Source: Clostridium sp. AM33-3
GTDB taxonomy: Bacteria > Bacillota > Clostridia > Lachnospirales > Lachnospiraceae
NCBI RefSeq assembly: GCF_003480315.1
Contig: NZ_QUIV01000035.1
Coordinates: forward strand, 1 to 23,325
Reading direction: 5' to 3'
Length of the DNA stretch: 23,325 nucleotides
The notes under the pieces are model-generated. The model was not told where the DNA came from and searched no databases. It saw nothing but the letters and a program-made list of their open reading frames with translations. The translations under genes were made by a program, and so were the position numbers. Below, in pieces: positions 1 through 6,909 of the stretch (position 1 is its first letter; each line of letters opens with the position of its first letter).

Positions 1-54
1 GGAAGGCGGTCTCTTTCACTTCCGGACCTTTATTCAGCTTTGTAACTCAAATTT

Positions 55-1149
55 TTATTCTACCACAGTCATGACGTCTGCTACATCCACGTCCTGATCG
101 ATCAATCCATTTTCCAGCATCCAGTCAATATTTTCCTGCCAGCACTCCTCTGTCTGGCTTAAGAATTCTGCATCTGCGGTTTCCATAAGCGGGAGCAGGG
201 TTTCACAGGACTTCTCCTCTACGCTCTGGGTCAGCGGGAAGTTTGCTTCGTTCTGATTGTTCATCAGAATAGCAAGGCAGCCGTCCGGATCTGCCTTGAA
301 ATCATCAAAGCCCTTTTTGGATGCACGCAGGAAGCCAGCTACAACCTCCGGCTCTTCTTCCAGAAGCTTGTTGTTGGTCAGGAAGATTTCCTCATAGTAA
401 TTTGGAATTCCATAGCCGCTTACCGGGAAGTAATTTAATTCAAAGCCTTCCTCTTCCATCTGCGGAACCTCATGGTTTACCAGGCAGCCAATGGTGGCAT
501 CTACATTGCCGGTGGTCATGGAGCTCATCAGATCAAAGCCGACATCGACCATCTTGACATCGGATGCATCCGCGCCTACAGATTCCATCATACATTTTAC
601 CAGAGATTCACTTAACACGGTACCGCCGTAACCGATGGTCTTTCCTACCATATCCTTCGGGCTGGTGATATTTTTATCCTTCAAGGAAAGGATAATGTTA
701 AGCGGAGACTGTACGATCGCGCCTACGGAACGGATCGGCGCTTTCTGGTTTGCTACAGCCTGGATCAGATCCTGCTGGTAATACATGCCGATTTCCGCCT
801 TACCTGCTGCCACCATGGACAGGGCATCGTTCGCGTTCGACGGGAAACGAATCTGCACATCCAGCCCCTCTTCCTCATAATAGCCGCGTTCAATGGCGGT
901 GTAGAGAAAGGTATGAATGGCGTTCGGGTACCAGTCAAGGACTACATTTACCTCACGAAGATCCTTTTTATCCTTTGTATCTGTTTCGGAAGCAGCGCTT
1001 TGCTCTGTGCTCTCCTGCGCTCCGCCTGACGCCTCGGTTTCTGCTTTTGCGGTTGTCTCCGCAGGTTTAGAACTGTTTCCACAACCGGAAAGTGATGCAG
1101 CAACCAATGCAGTTGCCATAAATGTTGCCATAATTGCTTTCTTTTTCAT
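55..1149 (-). CDS. thiY: Thiamine-pyrimidine ABC transporter substrate-binding lipoprotein (ThiY/NMT1-like)
   Basis: A 364-aa secreted lipoprotein that should capture a thiamine pyrimidine precursor (formylaminopyrimidine or HMP-like) outside the membrane and pass it to the permease encoded just upstream. The N-terminus has KKK, a hydrophobic stretch and a lipobox LSGC with the lipidated Cys at residue 23, followed by a Ser/Thr/Glu-rich linker to about residue 65. The mature part begins with VNVVLDWYPNAIHTFLYTA, typical of the NMT1/THI5-like fold, and continues with GYYEEEGLDVQ and KTIGYGGTV segments of that family. It is the last gene of the operon, 21 bases after the permease gene, and the ATG is preceded by a GAGGATAAC stretch. 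The TPP riboswitch, TenA and ThiD in the same operon are what point to pyrimidine as ligand. NMT1-like proteins also bind riboflavin precursors or sulfonates, so the exact ligand is inferred. Confidence 0.88.
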   Translation of the reverse strand: MKKKAIMATFMATALVAASLSGCGNSSKPAETTAKAETEASGGAQESTEQSAASETDTKDKKDLREVNVVLDWYPNAIHTFLYTAIERGYYEEEGLDVQIRFPSNANDALSMVAAGKAEIGMYYQQDLIQAVANQKAPIRSVGAIVQSPLNIILSLKDKNITSPKDMVGKTIGYGGTVLSESLVKCMMESVGADASDVKMVDVGFDLMSSMTTGNVDATIGCLVNHEVPQMEEEGFELNYFPVSGYGIPNYYEEIFLTNNKLLEEEPEVVAGFLRASKKGFDDFKADPDGCLAILMNNQNEANFPLTQSVEEKSCETLLPLMETADAEFLSQTEECWQENIDWMLENGLIDQDVDVADVMTVVE

Positions 1150-1170
1150 ATTGTTATCCTCACTTATTTT

Positions 1171-1929
1171 TTATAAATCGTTTCTCCACCGTATCATCTT
1201 CTTTTCCAGTAAAGTTACCAGCCATACAAAGATCATGGCTACCACAGATAGCAGCAGGATCGGTGCAAAGACACCAGCTCCGTCCAGCTGAGTCATCATG
1301 CGGCGGCTGAAATAGCCAAGGCCATTCTGGGCGCCGAGCCACTCTCCGATGGCAGCGCCGATAATAGACAGCGGAACAGCCATCTTAATTGCTGAAAAGA
1401 AATACGGCAGCACGGCCGGAACCTTTAATTTCCAGAAAATCTGCGCCGGTGAGGCGCCAAAGGTAAAAAGAAGTTCTTCCATCTCTGTTTTGACCGACTG
1501 AAATCCGTCAAATACCGTGATGGTGATCGGAAAAAAGGTAATCAGTACCGTGACCAGTACTTTACCCCAGATAGAATAGCCAAACCAAAGCACAAACAGC
1601 GGAGCCAGTGCCGTGGTCGGGATCGTCTGGGAGGCAATGATCAGCGGATACAGAGCTCTTCTGGCCGTGTCATTGGCATCCATCAAAACTGCAAGCCCAA
1701 GTCCAAGAACAACAGAAATGCCAAGCCCGATGGCAACGACCGACATGGTTGCCGGAAGATGGGCCATAAAAAGCGGCACCCGCAGTTCCCAGATTTTCTG
1801 CAGGATCTGGGTTGGGGATGGAAGGATGTAGGCTGCATTTACGCCCATAGCTGCTGCCTGCCAGAAGATCAGCAGGGCAAAGGTTAGGATCAGAGCCGGA
1901 AGGCTGGAATGAATGTTCGTTTTCTTCAC
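1171..1929 (-). CDS. thiX: ABC transporter permease, thiamine-precursor type (ThiX-like)
   Basis: A 252-aa integral membrane permease of the SsuC/TauC/ThiX type (BPD_transp_1). About six hydrophobic helices can be seen, starting at residues 12-30 (LILTFALLIFWQAAAMG). The EAA-type coupling loop, with GASPAQIFWKLKVPAVLPYF near residues 155-175, docks on the ATPase. The start overlaps the stop of the ATPase gene by 4 bases (ATGA), so the two are translationally coupled, and the substrate-binding lipoprotein gene follows. One permease gene implies a homodimeric channel. The family is certain. The substrate comes from context (TPP riboswitch, TenA, ThiD). Confidence 0.88.
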   Translation of the reverse strand: MKKTNIHSSLPALILTFALLIFWQAAAMGVNAAYILPSPTQILQKIWELRVPLFMAHLPATMSVVAIGLGISVVLGLGLAVLMDANDTARRALYPLIIASQTIPTTALAPLFVLWFGYSIWGKVLVTVLITFFPITITVFDGFQSVKTEMEELLFTFGASPAQIFWKLKVPAVLPYFFSAIKMAVPLSIIGAAIGEWLGAQNGLGYFSRRMMTQLDGAGVFAPILLLSVVAMIFVWLVTLLEKKMIRWRNDL

Positions 1930-2678
1930 TTCGCATCCCTCCTTAACATCTGAATCAGATCTTCCTTTAAGGAAAGGATTTCCGGACGCGCCAGTTCTTC
2001 CCTGGTACGCGGATATCCGGCCGGAACCTCAATGGAACGAAGATGGGTCATCGGTGTCGATTCTACCACCAGAATACGTCCGGACAAAAACAGTGCCTCT
2101 TCTACATCATGGGTAATGAACAACACCGTTTTCTGATCTCGCTGCCACTGTTCCAGCAGCCATTCCCGCATGGAAAGTCTGGTCAGATAATCCAGCGCGG
2201 AAAACGGCTCATCCAGTAATAAGAGATCAGAACCAGTCAGAACCGTGCGCGCAAATGCTGCCCTCTGTCGCATGCCGCCAGAAAGCTCTCTTGGACTCTT
2301 CTGCCCCCAGTCAGAAAGACCGACAGAAGCCAGAGCCTCATCTGCCCGTTCCAGCATCTCAGCTTTGGTATATCCACCCTGGATTTCCATAGGCAGCATC
2401 ACGTTTTCCCTTACCGTGCGCCATGGAAACAGAAGATCATGCTGCGGCATGTAGCCACAGTAGTTTTTCAGACTTTCAATTTGCTGGCCGTTCACAAGCA
2501 CACGACCGGCATCCGGGGTAAGAAGCTTGTTCACAAGCCGGAATATGGTACTCTTTCCGCATCCGGACGGTCCGATTACACAAACAAATTCGCCATCCTG
2601 AATCTGGAAGGAAAGCTTGTCCATGATCGCGTAATCATCCACATCATACTGGAAACACACGTTGTCAAATTCCAGCAT
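1926..2678 (-). CDS. thiZ: ABC transporter ATP-binding protein, thiamine-precursor type (ThiZ-like)
   Basis: A 250-aa cytoplasmic nucleotide-binding subunit that powers the adjacent permease. All ABC motifs are intact: Walker A GPSGCGKST (about residues 37-45), Q-loop in YMPQHDLLFPW, signature ELSGGMRQR, Walker B LLLLDEPFSALD, and H-loop FITHDVEEA. The LFPWRTVRENV segment is typical of the SsuB/TauB/ThiZ branch. The gene starts 1 base after the tenA stop and overlaps the permease start by 4 bases, so it sits firmly inside the operon. Nothing suggests decay. The family is certain and the substrate inferred from neighbours. Confidence 0.9.
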   Translation of the reverse strand: MLEFDNVCFQYDVDDYAIMDKLSFQIQDGEFVCVIGPSGCGKSTIFRLVNKLLTPDAGRVLVNGQQIESLKNYCGYMPQHDLLFPWRTVRENVMLPMEIQGGYTKAEMLERADEALASVGLSDWGQKSPRELSGGMRQRAAFARTVLTGSDLLLLDEPFSALDYLTRLSMREWLLEQWQRDQKTVLFITHDVEEALFLSGRILVVESTPMTHLRSIEVPAGYPRTREELARPEILSLKEDLIQMLRRDAK

Positions 2679-2679
2679 A

Positions 2680-3342
2680 CTACCGCCTCATTTCCCATGC
2701 CATATCCCAGAAAGACATCTCATAGCGGGAGCAGGCAGTAAAAATGTCAATCAGGCGCTCTATCTGTGCCGGTGTATAATCTGCAGTGAGACGGTTCATC
2801 AGACTGGTCAGGCGCTCATTTTCCATATGATATTCCGCGCTGGCATAGCCGGATACCCATTCTCCGTAAAATGGATGCCGGTCTGCCTCCGGATTTTTTT
2901 TCAGGATTTCTTTTGCAATGGCCTCATAGCTTAAGGCACAGGAAAGAATAGCCGCCATAACCTCCGCTTCTCCTCCCTCGTAGGCAGCTCGCAGCATATA
3001 AGAGGTATAAGAACGGTTATCCAGTGCCACCGGCGTGTTCTCGGCCTCATCCAGGCTGATGCCAAGACGCTTCATGTAAGTCCGGTGGATATCCATTTCC
3101 CCGTCCAGAATGGTGTGGGTAGAAGCCGCGAACAGTTTCATAACAGAAAGATCCTTTGCCTTGGCCACACCAACAGCAAACACACGGGTATAATCGATCA
3201 GATACAGATAATCCTGTATCATATAATAGCGGAATTTCTCCTGATCCAGGCTGCCATCACCGATTCCCATAACGAACGGATGGGTGGGATAACCTGCCCA
3301 GATTTCCTGTACGGAGCTTAATAATCTTTCTGTAATTGTCAT
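2680..3342 (-). CDS. tenA: Aminopyrimidine aminohydrolase / thiaminase II (TenA)
   Basis: TenA hydrolyses 4-amino-5-aminomethyl-2-methylpyrimidine to HMP, salvaging breakdown products of thiamine. From the ATG at 3342 the protein is 220 aa, the usual length. Landmarks match the family in position as well as identity: Asp44 in MIQDYLYL, Cys135 in LSCALSYE (the nucleophile is Cys135 in Bacillus TenA) and Glu207 in the C-terminal YEMSFWDMAW motif. A longer reading from 3372 exists, but the ATG at 3342 is 5 bases after a clean GGAGG and overlaps the thiD stop as ATGA, so it is preferred. The gene sits between thiD and the ABC ATPase gene. TenA supplies HMP and ThiD phosphorylates it, which fits this order. 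Confidence 0.93.
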   Translation of the reverse strand: MTITERLLSSVQEIWAGYPTHPFVMGIGDGSLDQEKFRYYMIQDYLYLIDYTRVFAVGVAKAKDLSVMKLFAASTHTILDGEMDIHRTYMKRLGISLDEAENTPVALDNRSYTSYMLRAAYEGGEAEVMAAILSCALSYEAIAKEILKKNPEADRHPFYGEWVSGYASAEYHMENERLTSLMNRLTADYTPAQIERLIDIFTACSRYEMSFWDMAWEMRR

Positions 3343-4154
3343 GCTTCCTCCTTTGCAAACCCTTTGCCGCAAAATTCGAAGGCATGGTTCATCGGTCCGG
3401 AACCTGCGCCTAAATCCAGCATGGCTGCCAGTGCTCCGGAAATATATGCTTTTGCCTGCTCCACTGCAGTATCCAGATCATATCCCTTTGCCAGGTTGGA
3501 GGCAATGGCGCTGGACAAGGTACAGCCGGTACCGTGAGTGTTCGGATTGTCAATGCGGCGTCCGTTAAACCAGCGGTATCCGCCATCCCGGTATAACAGG
3601 TCATTGGCATCATTCAACTGATGTCCTCCCTTTAACAGGACCGCGCAGTGATAGGTCTCGCTGATCTTTTTCGCTGCCTCCACCATTTCCTCTGCGGTGG
3701 TAATCTCCATACCGGAAAGAACCACTGCCTCCGGGATATTCGGAGTCAGAACGGTGGCTAACGGGAACAGGAATTCCTTTAAGGTTCCGATGGCATCGTC
3801 GCTGATGAGCTTTGCTCCGCTGGTTGCCACCATCACCGGATCTACTACAATGTTCTCTGCTTTGTATTCATTCAGTTTTTCCGCAATTGCCTGGATCAGG
3901 CCTGCGGAGGAAACCATGCCGATCTTTACCGCATCCGGCCGGATATCGGTGAAGACGCTGTCAATCTGCAGCTTTAAAAACTCCGGTGATACCTCAAAAA
4001 TTCCCTGGACTCCGGTTGTATTCTGGGCTGTCAGTGCAGTGATCGCACTCATGGCATATACGCCATTGGCGGTCATAGTTTTTAAATCAGCCTGGATTCC
4101 GGCGCCTCCGCTGGAATCACTTCCAGCGATCGTTAATGCTGTTTTCATCTTCAT
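3339..4154 (-). CDS. thiD: Hydroxymethylpyrimidine/phosphomethylpyrimidine kinase (ThiD)
   Basis: ThiD phosphorylates HMP to HMP-P and then HMP-PP, the pyrimidine half of thiamine. The 271-aa ribokinase-fold protein has the N-terminal substrate motif TIAGSDSSGGAGIQAD, the YAMSAITALTAQNT strand-helix, VVDPVMVATSG, and the C-terminal anion hole NTHGTGCTLSSAIA. Start choice: a reading from 4175 is open, but the ATG at 4154 lies 7 bases after an AGGAG and gives the family's normal N-terminus (MKMKTALTIAGSD). It is the first gene after the TPP riboswitch and is coupled to tenA by a 4-base overlap. Pyridoxal kinase-like members of this family exist, but the context argues for thiamine. Confidence 0.94.
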   Translation of the reverse strand: MKMKTALTIAGSDSSGGAGIQADLKTMTANGVYAMSAITALTAQNTTGVQGIFEVSPEFLKLQIDSVFTDIRPDAVKIGMVSSAGLIQAIAEKLNEYKAENIVVDPVMVATSGAKLISDDAIGTLKEFLFPLATVLTPNIPEAVVLSGMEITTAEEMVEAAKKISETYHCAVLLKGGHQLNDANDLLYRDGGYRWFNGRRIDNPNTHGTGCTLSSAIASNLAKGYDLDTAVEQAKAYISGALAAMLDLGAGSGPMNHAFEFCGKGFAKEEA

Positions 4155-4186
4155 AATGAAACTCCTCTCATGCATCTATATTTTTA

Positions 4187-4221
4187 GGCGGCTCAAGGTG
4201 GTGCCCCCAATGCACCGCCGC
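4187..4221 (-). other. GC-rich hairpin between TPP riboswitch and thiD
   Basis: On the minus strand GGTGC and GCACC form a stem around a short loop, and outer GGCGG and CCGCC can extend it with a bulge. It lies about 30 bases upstream of the thiD ribosome binding site. No U-tract follows, so it is not a clear terminator. It may help fold the leader or affect thiD translation. This is seen in the sequence; the role is inferred. Confidence 0.4.
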
Positions 4222-4234
4222 AAAGAGAAAGAAC

Positions 4235-4275
4235 AAAAAAAGCAGAACCACGCAGGTGCGCAATTCCACTTTCTG
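4235..4275 (-). terminator. Probable intrinsic terminator of the TPP riboswitch expression platform
   Basis: Reading the minus strand after the aptamer, CAGAA (4275-4271) can pair with TTCTG (4247-4243), and the 3' arm is followed by GC and seven T residues (4241-4235). Position and U-tract fit a riboswitch terminator that forms when TPP is bound. The inner part of the stem pairs imperfectly, so the exact fold is uncertain. Confidence 0.5.
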
Positions 4276-4291
4276 TTTCTATCCAGTCACA

Positions 4292-4388
4292 GCACTTCCT
4301 ACGTTGGCATGATCCAAATCAGGTATACGGGTCCCGGCGGGTTCCAGCCAGCTCTCAGCCCGTTTCCACAGGCTCCCCGGTACTAACG
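4292..4388 (-). promoter_or_regulatory. TPP riboswitch (Thi-box) aptamer
   Basis: On the minus strand this stretch carries the Thi-box signatures in the correct order: GGGGAGCC, then GGCTGAGAG (the CUGAGA pyrimidine-sensor element), a variable P3 arm with GGAACCCGCCGGGACCC, then ACCTGATTTGGATCAT (the pyrophosphate-sensor region) and a closing GTAGGAAGT. It lies between a good promoter and thiD. Thiamine pyrophosphate binding should turn off the whole thiD-tenA-ABC operon. Confidence 0.95.
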
Positions 4389-4409
4389 TTTATTCTCTTT
4401 GCAGTATTC

Positions 4410-4439
4410 AATATACGCCAGTATATACCATTTTGTCAA
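4410..4439 (-). promoter_or_regulatory. Promoter of the thi salvage operon
   Basis: A perfect -35 TTGACA (4439-4434) and a -10 TATATT (4415-4410) are separated by 18 bases on the minus strand. The predicted start is around 4403, giving a leader that begins just ahead of the TPP aptamer. This is a sigma-A type promoter. Confidence 0.75.
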
Positions 4440-4448
4440 GTGACAAAA
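4431..4448. repeat. Perfect 8-bp palindrome over the thi promoter -35 (possible operator)
   Basis: TTTTGTCA-AG-TGACAAAA is a perfect inverted repeat with a 2-base centre. It covers the -35 hexamer of the minus-strand thi promoter and lies about 35 bases upstream of the -35 of the plus-strand DUF362 gene. It is placed to bind a dimeric regulator acting on one or both divergent units. No regulator gene is next to it. Confidence 0.5.
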
Positions 4449-4482
4449 ACTGTCCGGATTTTCTTTCATGCATTCTTTTTCC

Positions 4483-4511
4483 TTTTCAAACCGGAAGAAA
4501 CGCGCTATAAT
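4483..4511 (+). promoter_or_regulatory. Promoter of the DUF362 gene
   Basis: A -10 TATAAT (4506-4511) lies 17 bases after a partial -35, TTTTCA (4483-4488, 4 of 6 matches). The predicted transcription start near 4518 gives a leader of about 40 bases before the ATG at 4559. Confidence 0.6.
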
Positions 4512-4558
4512 ATGCACGATGAAATGAAAAAGAAATTCACTAAAAGCGAGGAAATCCT

Positions 4559-5662
4559 ATGGAAAAGAATGATATTATCCTGATCCACGGCACCAACTAT
4601 AAAATCATGGCAAAAAAGGTCATGGAAGCTGCAAACGTAGCCGAGGATATTGGAGACAAAAAAAAGAAAATCGCGTTAAAGCCGAATCTGGTTACCGCCA
4701 AGGCCCCTTCCAGCGGCGCTACCACCCACAGCGAGCTGTTAGCGGGTGTCATTGAATACCTGCAGGAACACGGTTTTGAAAATATTACGATCATGGAGGG
4801 ATCCTGGGTCGGTGACCGCACCGGTGAAGCATTCCGCGCGGCCGGTTACGACATGGTCTGCGCACGCTATCACGTTCCGTTTGTGGATCTGCAGCGTGAC
4901 ACCTGGAAGGAATACGATGCCGCAGGCATGAAGATCAAGCTCTGCGACCAGGCCGCTTCTGTTGATTACATGATCAACATGCCGGTTTTAAAGGGACACT
5001 GCCAGACCACCGTCACCTGTGCCTTAAAGAACAATAAGGGCGTCATCCCAAACCAGGAAAAACGCCACTTCCATACCATGGGACTGCACAAGCCGATTGC
5101 CCACTTAAATACCATTGCCCGCAATGATTTTATTTTGGTAGATAACATCTGCGGCGATCTGGATTTTGAAGAAGGCGGCAACCCGGTTGTCATGAACCGT
5201 GTTCTCGGTTTCAAGGATCCGGTACTTTGCGATGCTTTTGTCTGCGACAGTATGGGCTATTCCATCCAGGATGTTCCGTATATTCCGTTAGCGGAAAAGC
5301 TGGGAGTTGGAAGCACCGATACCGCACACGCCAACATGATCTATTTAAATCAGCCGGATCAGGCAGGTGTGAAATTCCGCATGACCCACCGCGTTCAGAA
5401 GCTGGCTGCTTACACTGAGCCGAAGGATGCCTGCAGTGCCTGCTACGGTTCCCTGATCTACGCACTGGATCGCTTAAACGATGCCGGTTATCTGCGCCGT
5501 GGTCTTCCGTCCGTTGCCATCGGGCAGGGTTATCAGAATCAGCCGGATGGATGCGCCAAGATCGGCGTTGGCCGCTGCACAAAGTGCTGCAATAAGAGTC
5601 TTGCCGGATGTCCGCCAAAAGCTGCGGATATTGTAGAATTCTTAAAAGAAAACTGGGGTTAG
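4559..5662 (+). CDS. DUF362 domain-containing protein, probable Fe-S protein
   Basis: A 367-aa cytoplasmic protein of the DUF362 family, whose biochemical role is not established. The N-terminal half shows family features: KIALKPNLVTAK near residues 39-50, then a THSELLAGVIEYLQEHGF helix and NITIMEGSW, and a central NMPVLKGHCQTTVTCALKNNKGVIP motif. The C-terminal part is Cys-rich: Cys292 and Cys295 in ACSACYG, Cys332, and Cys340/343/344/351 in CTKCCNKSLAGC. This pattern could hold an iron-sulfur cluster, although it is not a standard 2[4Fe-4S] ferredoxin domain. The ATG follows GCGAGGAAA at normal spacing. It has its own promoter, is divergent from the TPP-controlled operon, and ends at a strong terminator, so it is monocistronic. 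A link to thiamine is possible only by position. Confidence 0.85.
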   Translation: MEKNDIILIHGTNYKIMAKKVMEAANVAEDIGDKKKKIALKPNLVTAKAPSSGATTHSELLAGVIEYLQEHGFENITIMEGSWVGDRTGEAFRAAGYDMVCARYHVPFVDLQRDTWKEYDAAGMKIKLCDQAASVDYMINMPVLKGHCQTTVTCALKNNKGVIPNQEKRHFHTMGLHKPIAHLNTIARNDFILVDNICGDLDFEEGGNPVVMNRVLGFKDPVLCDAFVCDSMGYSIQDVPYIPLAEKLGVGSTDTAHANMIYLNQPDQAGVKFRMTHRVQKLAAYTEPKDACSACYGSLIYALDRLNDAGYLRRGLPSVAIGQGYQNQPDGCAKIGVGRCTKCCNKSLAGCPPKAADIVEFLKENWG

Positions 5663-5672
5663 GCACTTACAT

Positions 5673-5711
5673 AAAAATAGAACGCGCTGCTTGATGGCGC
5701 GTTCTATTTTT
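5673..5711. terminator. Bidirectional intrinsic terminator
   Basis: A perfect 15-bp stem, AAAAATAGAACGCGC pairing with GCGCGTTCTATTTTT around a 9-base loop, lies between the convergent DUF362 gene (plus) and VOC gene (minus). The A and T tracts on the arms give a U-run on either strand, so it can end both transcripts. Confidence 0.92.
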
Positions 5712-5738
5712 ATGCAGATTTTCCGTGTTTTGCAGCTG

Positions 5739-6137
5739 TTATTCTGCTTCCACATAAAACGGTGCTTTCTTCACCGTGATATGAATGCGAAAGCCATTGA
5801 TTTCTTCTTTTAAGAAGATCAGACGGATGGTTTTTCCATCCTCATCATAACGTGCGGTATCATAATCGACCGGGTAGCCCTTCTCCTCCAGATATTCGAT
5901 GGCTGCCGGCATGTCATTTACAAAGAATCCGAGATGGCCCATGGTACCCTTGCCCATTATCTTTAAAAGCTCCATCTTGTTGTCCACAGTAAAAAACCCA
6001 GCCGGGATCTCTCGATAATCATGATATCCCATGATCTCGGTAAAGAAGTCTTTCATGCGCACACCCTCTTCCGGTGTCTGCGCGTTAATTCCAACGTGTG
6101 CAAATTCAAATTTTACATTTCCATCTCCTAAAAACAT
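5739..6137 (-). CDS. VOC-family (glyoxalase/bleomycin-resistance fold) protein
   Basis: A 132-aa single-domain protein of the vicinal-oxygen-chelate superfamily. Its two beta-alpha-beta-beta-beta halves begin with FEFAHVGINAQTPEEG (first metal-type His) and TMGHLGFFVNDMPAAIEYLEEKG (second). The C-terminal IRLIFLKEEINGFRIHITVKK strand closes the fold. The Glu normally found in the last strand of each half is not obvious, so metal binding and enzyme activity are uncertain. The start at 6137 is chosen because AAGGAG lies just upstream; an ATG at 6158 would lack a site. It stands alone on the minus strand. Substrate unknown. Confidence 0.78.
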   Translation of the reverse strand: MFLGDGNVKFEFAHVGINAQTPEEGVRMKDFFTEIMGYHDYREIPAGFFTVDNKMELLKIMGKGTMGHLGFFVNDMPAAIEYLEEKGYPVDYDTARYDEDGKTIRLIFLKEEINGFRIHITVKKAPFYVEAE

Positions 6138-6192
6138 AATCCCTCTCCTTTTCATCATGCCGCAATGGCAGAATTGTGTTCTGATAATTCTA

Positions 6193-6212
6193 TTTTACAT
6201 GGTTTTGTAAAA
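6193..6212. repeat. Inverted repeat upstream of the VOC gene
   Basis: TTTTACA and TGTAAAA form a perfect 7-bp inverted repeat with a 6-base spacer in the 155-base gap between the VOC start and the LURP-one gene end. It could be an operator or chance in AT-rich DNA. No convincing -35/-10 pair for the VOC gene was found. Confidence 0.3.
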
Positions 6213-6292
6213 AAAGGCACATACATATTTTGCATGACAGGCATATGAGAATTGCAATGCGGTTTCTGCCCAGAAGGATTCTGTCCTGTGTA

Positions 6293-6760
6293 TTACTTCG
6301 AGCAATTAGCCGCATCAATAGCGATCACAAGCATCAGGGCCATGATTTCATCTTTTGGATCCATAACATTCAGTTCGTAAGTATCTCCCCAATGAAAAGG
6401 GATTTTGGAAATATGTGCTGCCACGCTGCAGGCTTCATACACATCGTAATCCCAGTTCAGAAAATCTCCCTCACACCGCCAGCCATTATAATCAATTTCA
6501 TATCTCGGCTTTAAAAAAGAAAACATTCTCTGAATGCTGCCGCATTCCTGCCCATTCACTTCAATATCGAAAGCCGGCAGCAAGGTCGGGAACCGCTGTT
6601 TTACCATGCCAATCTCGTTTCCTGACTGATCGTATACATGGATCTGATGGCCTAAAGTCAGAAATTCTGCCTTTACAAAATATTTCGGATGCTCATATTC
6701 ATCATATACATCGTAGGTATCTGTCCAGGAAAAAACACGCTGTTTGATCAGTAATCTCAT
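6293..6760 (-). CDS. LURP-one-related family protein (YxjI-like)
   Basis: A 155-aa protein with the Tubby-like LURP-one-related fold. The opening MRLLIKQRVFSWTDTYDVYDE is characteristic of bacterial YxjI-type members, followed by YFVKAEFLTLGHQIHVYDQSGNEIGMVKQ and a central FDIEVNGQECGSIQR strand pair. The end has the usual hydrophobic helix (EIMALMLVIAIDAANC) that packs inside the barrel. The molecular role in bacteria is not established. An extended -10 promoter and a GGAGG site precede it, and no partner gene is evident, so it is probably monocistronic. Confidence 0.82.
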   Translation of the reverse strand: MRLLIKQRVFSWTDTYDVYDEYEHPKYFVKAEFLTLGHQIHVYDQSGNEIGMVKQRFPTLLPAFDIEVNGQECGSIQRMFSFLKPRYEIDYNGWRCEGDFLNWDYDVYEACSVAAHISKIPFHWGDTYELNVMDPKDEIMALMLVIAIDAANCSK

Positions 6761-6795
6761 AAATAGCTTGCCTCCATTATGTTGATCTTTTTTTG

Positions 6796-6801
6796 ATTAT
6801 A
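6796..6801 (-). promoter_or_regulatory. Extended -10 promoter of the LURP-one gene
   Basis: TGATATAAT on the minus strand (TGn-TATAAT) lies about 35 bases before the ATG at 6760. The -35 region is weak, as is common with an extended -10. The -10 sits inside a palindrome, TTTTGAT-ATA-ATCAAAA (6807-6791). Confidence 0.5.
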
Positions 6802-6803
6802 TC

Positions 6804-6826
6804 AAAACACTGGAAAAGCAGCCAGT
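6804..6826 (-). terminator. Weak candidate terminator after the SOS operon
   Basis: ACTGG and CCAGT pair around an 8-base loop, followed by GTTTT on the minus strand, 25 bases after the SRAP stop. The short stem and broken T-run make it a weak call. Confidence 0.35.
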
Positions 6827-6849
6827 CTTAGGCACAATTTTTCTCACTG

Positions 6850-6909
6850 CTCATCCATTTCTTTCGGAATCCACATCATAATCACATCCACCAGATACTC
6901 CTGCTGAAT
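6850..6909 (-). repeat. Copied 3' tail of a DUF4186 gene, fused out of frame to the SRAP gene
   Basis: About 53 of 60 bases match 9709-9768, the 3' end of the DUF4186 gene. In the DUF4186 frame the minus strand reads QQEYLVDVIMMWIPKEMDE, nearly the same as QQEYLVDVIMTWIQKEMDE there. Similarity stops abruptly at 6909. The SRAP gene runs into this piece in a different frame, giving it an unrelated tail. This indicates a recombination or deletion joint. Confidence 0.8.

Noticed and set aside
1..54. Another gene of the thi operon downstream of the lipoprotein gene
   Set aside because: Only 54 bases are visible, with no convincing ribosome site plus start, and no terminator can be judged.
3697..4386. 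229-codon plus-strand frame opposite thiD and the TPP riboswitch
   Set aside because: It covers a well-supported kinase gene and riboswitch on the other strand and has no recognisable protein features.
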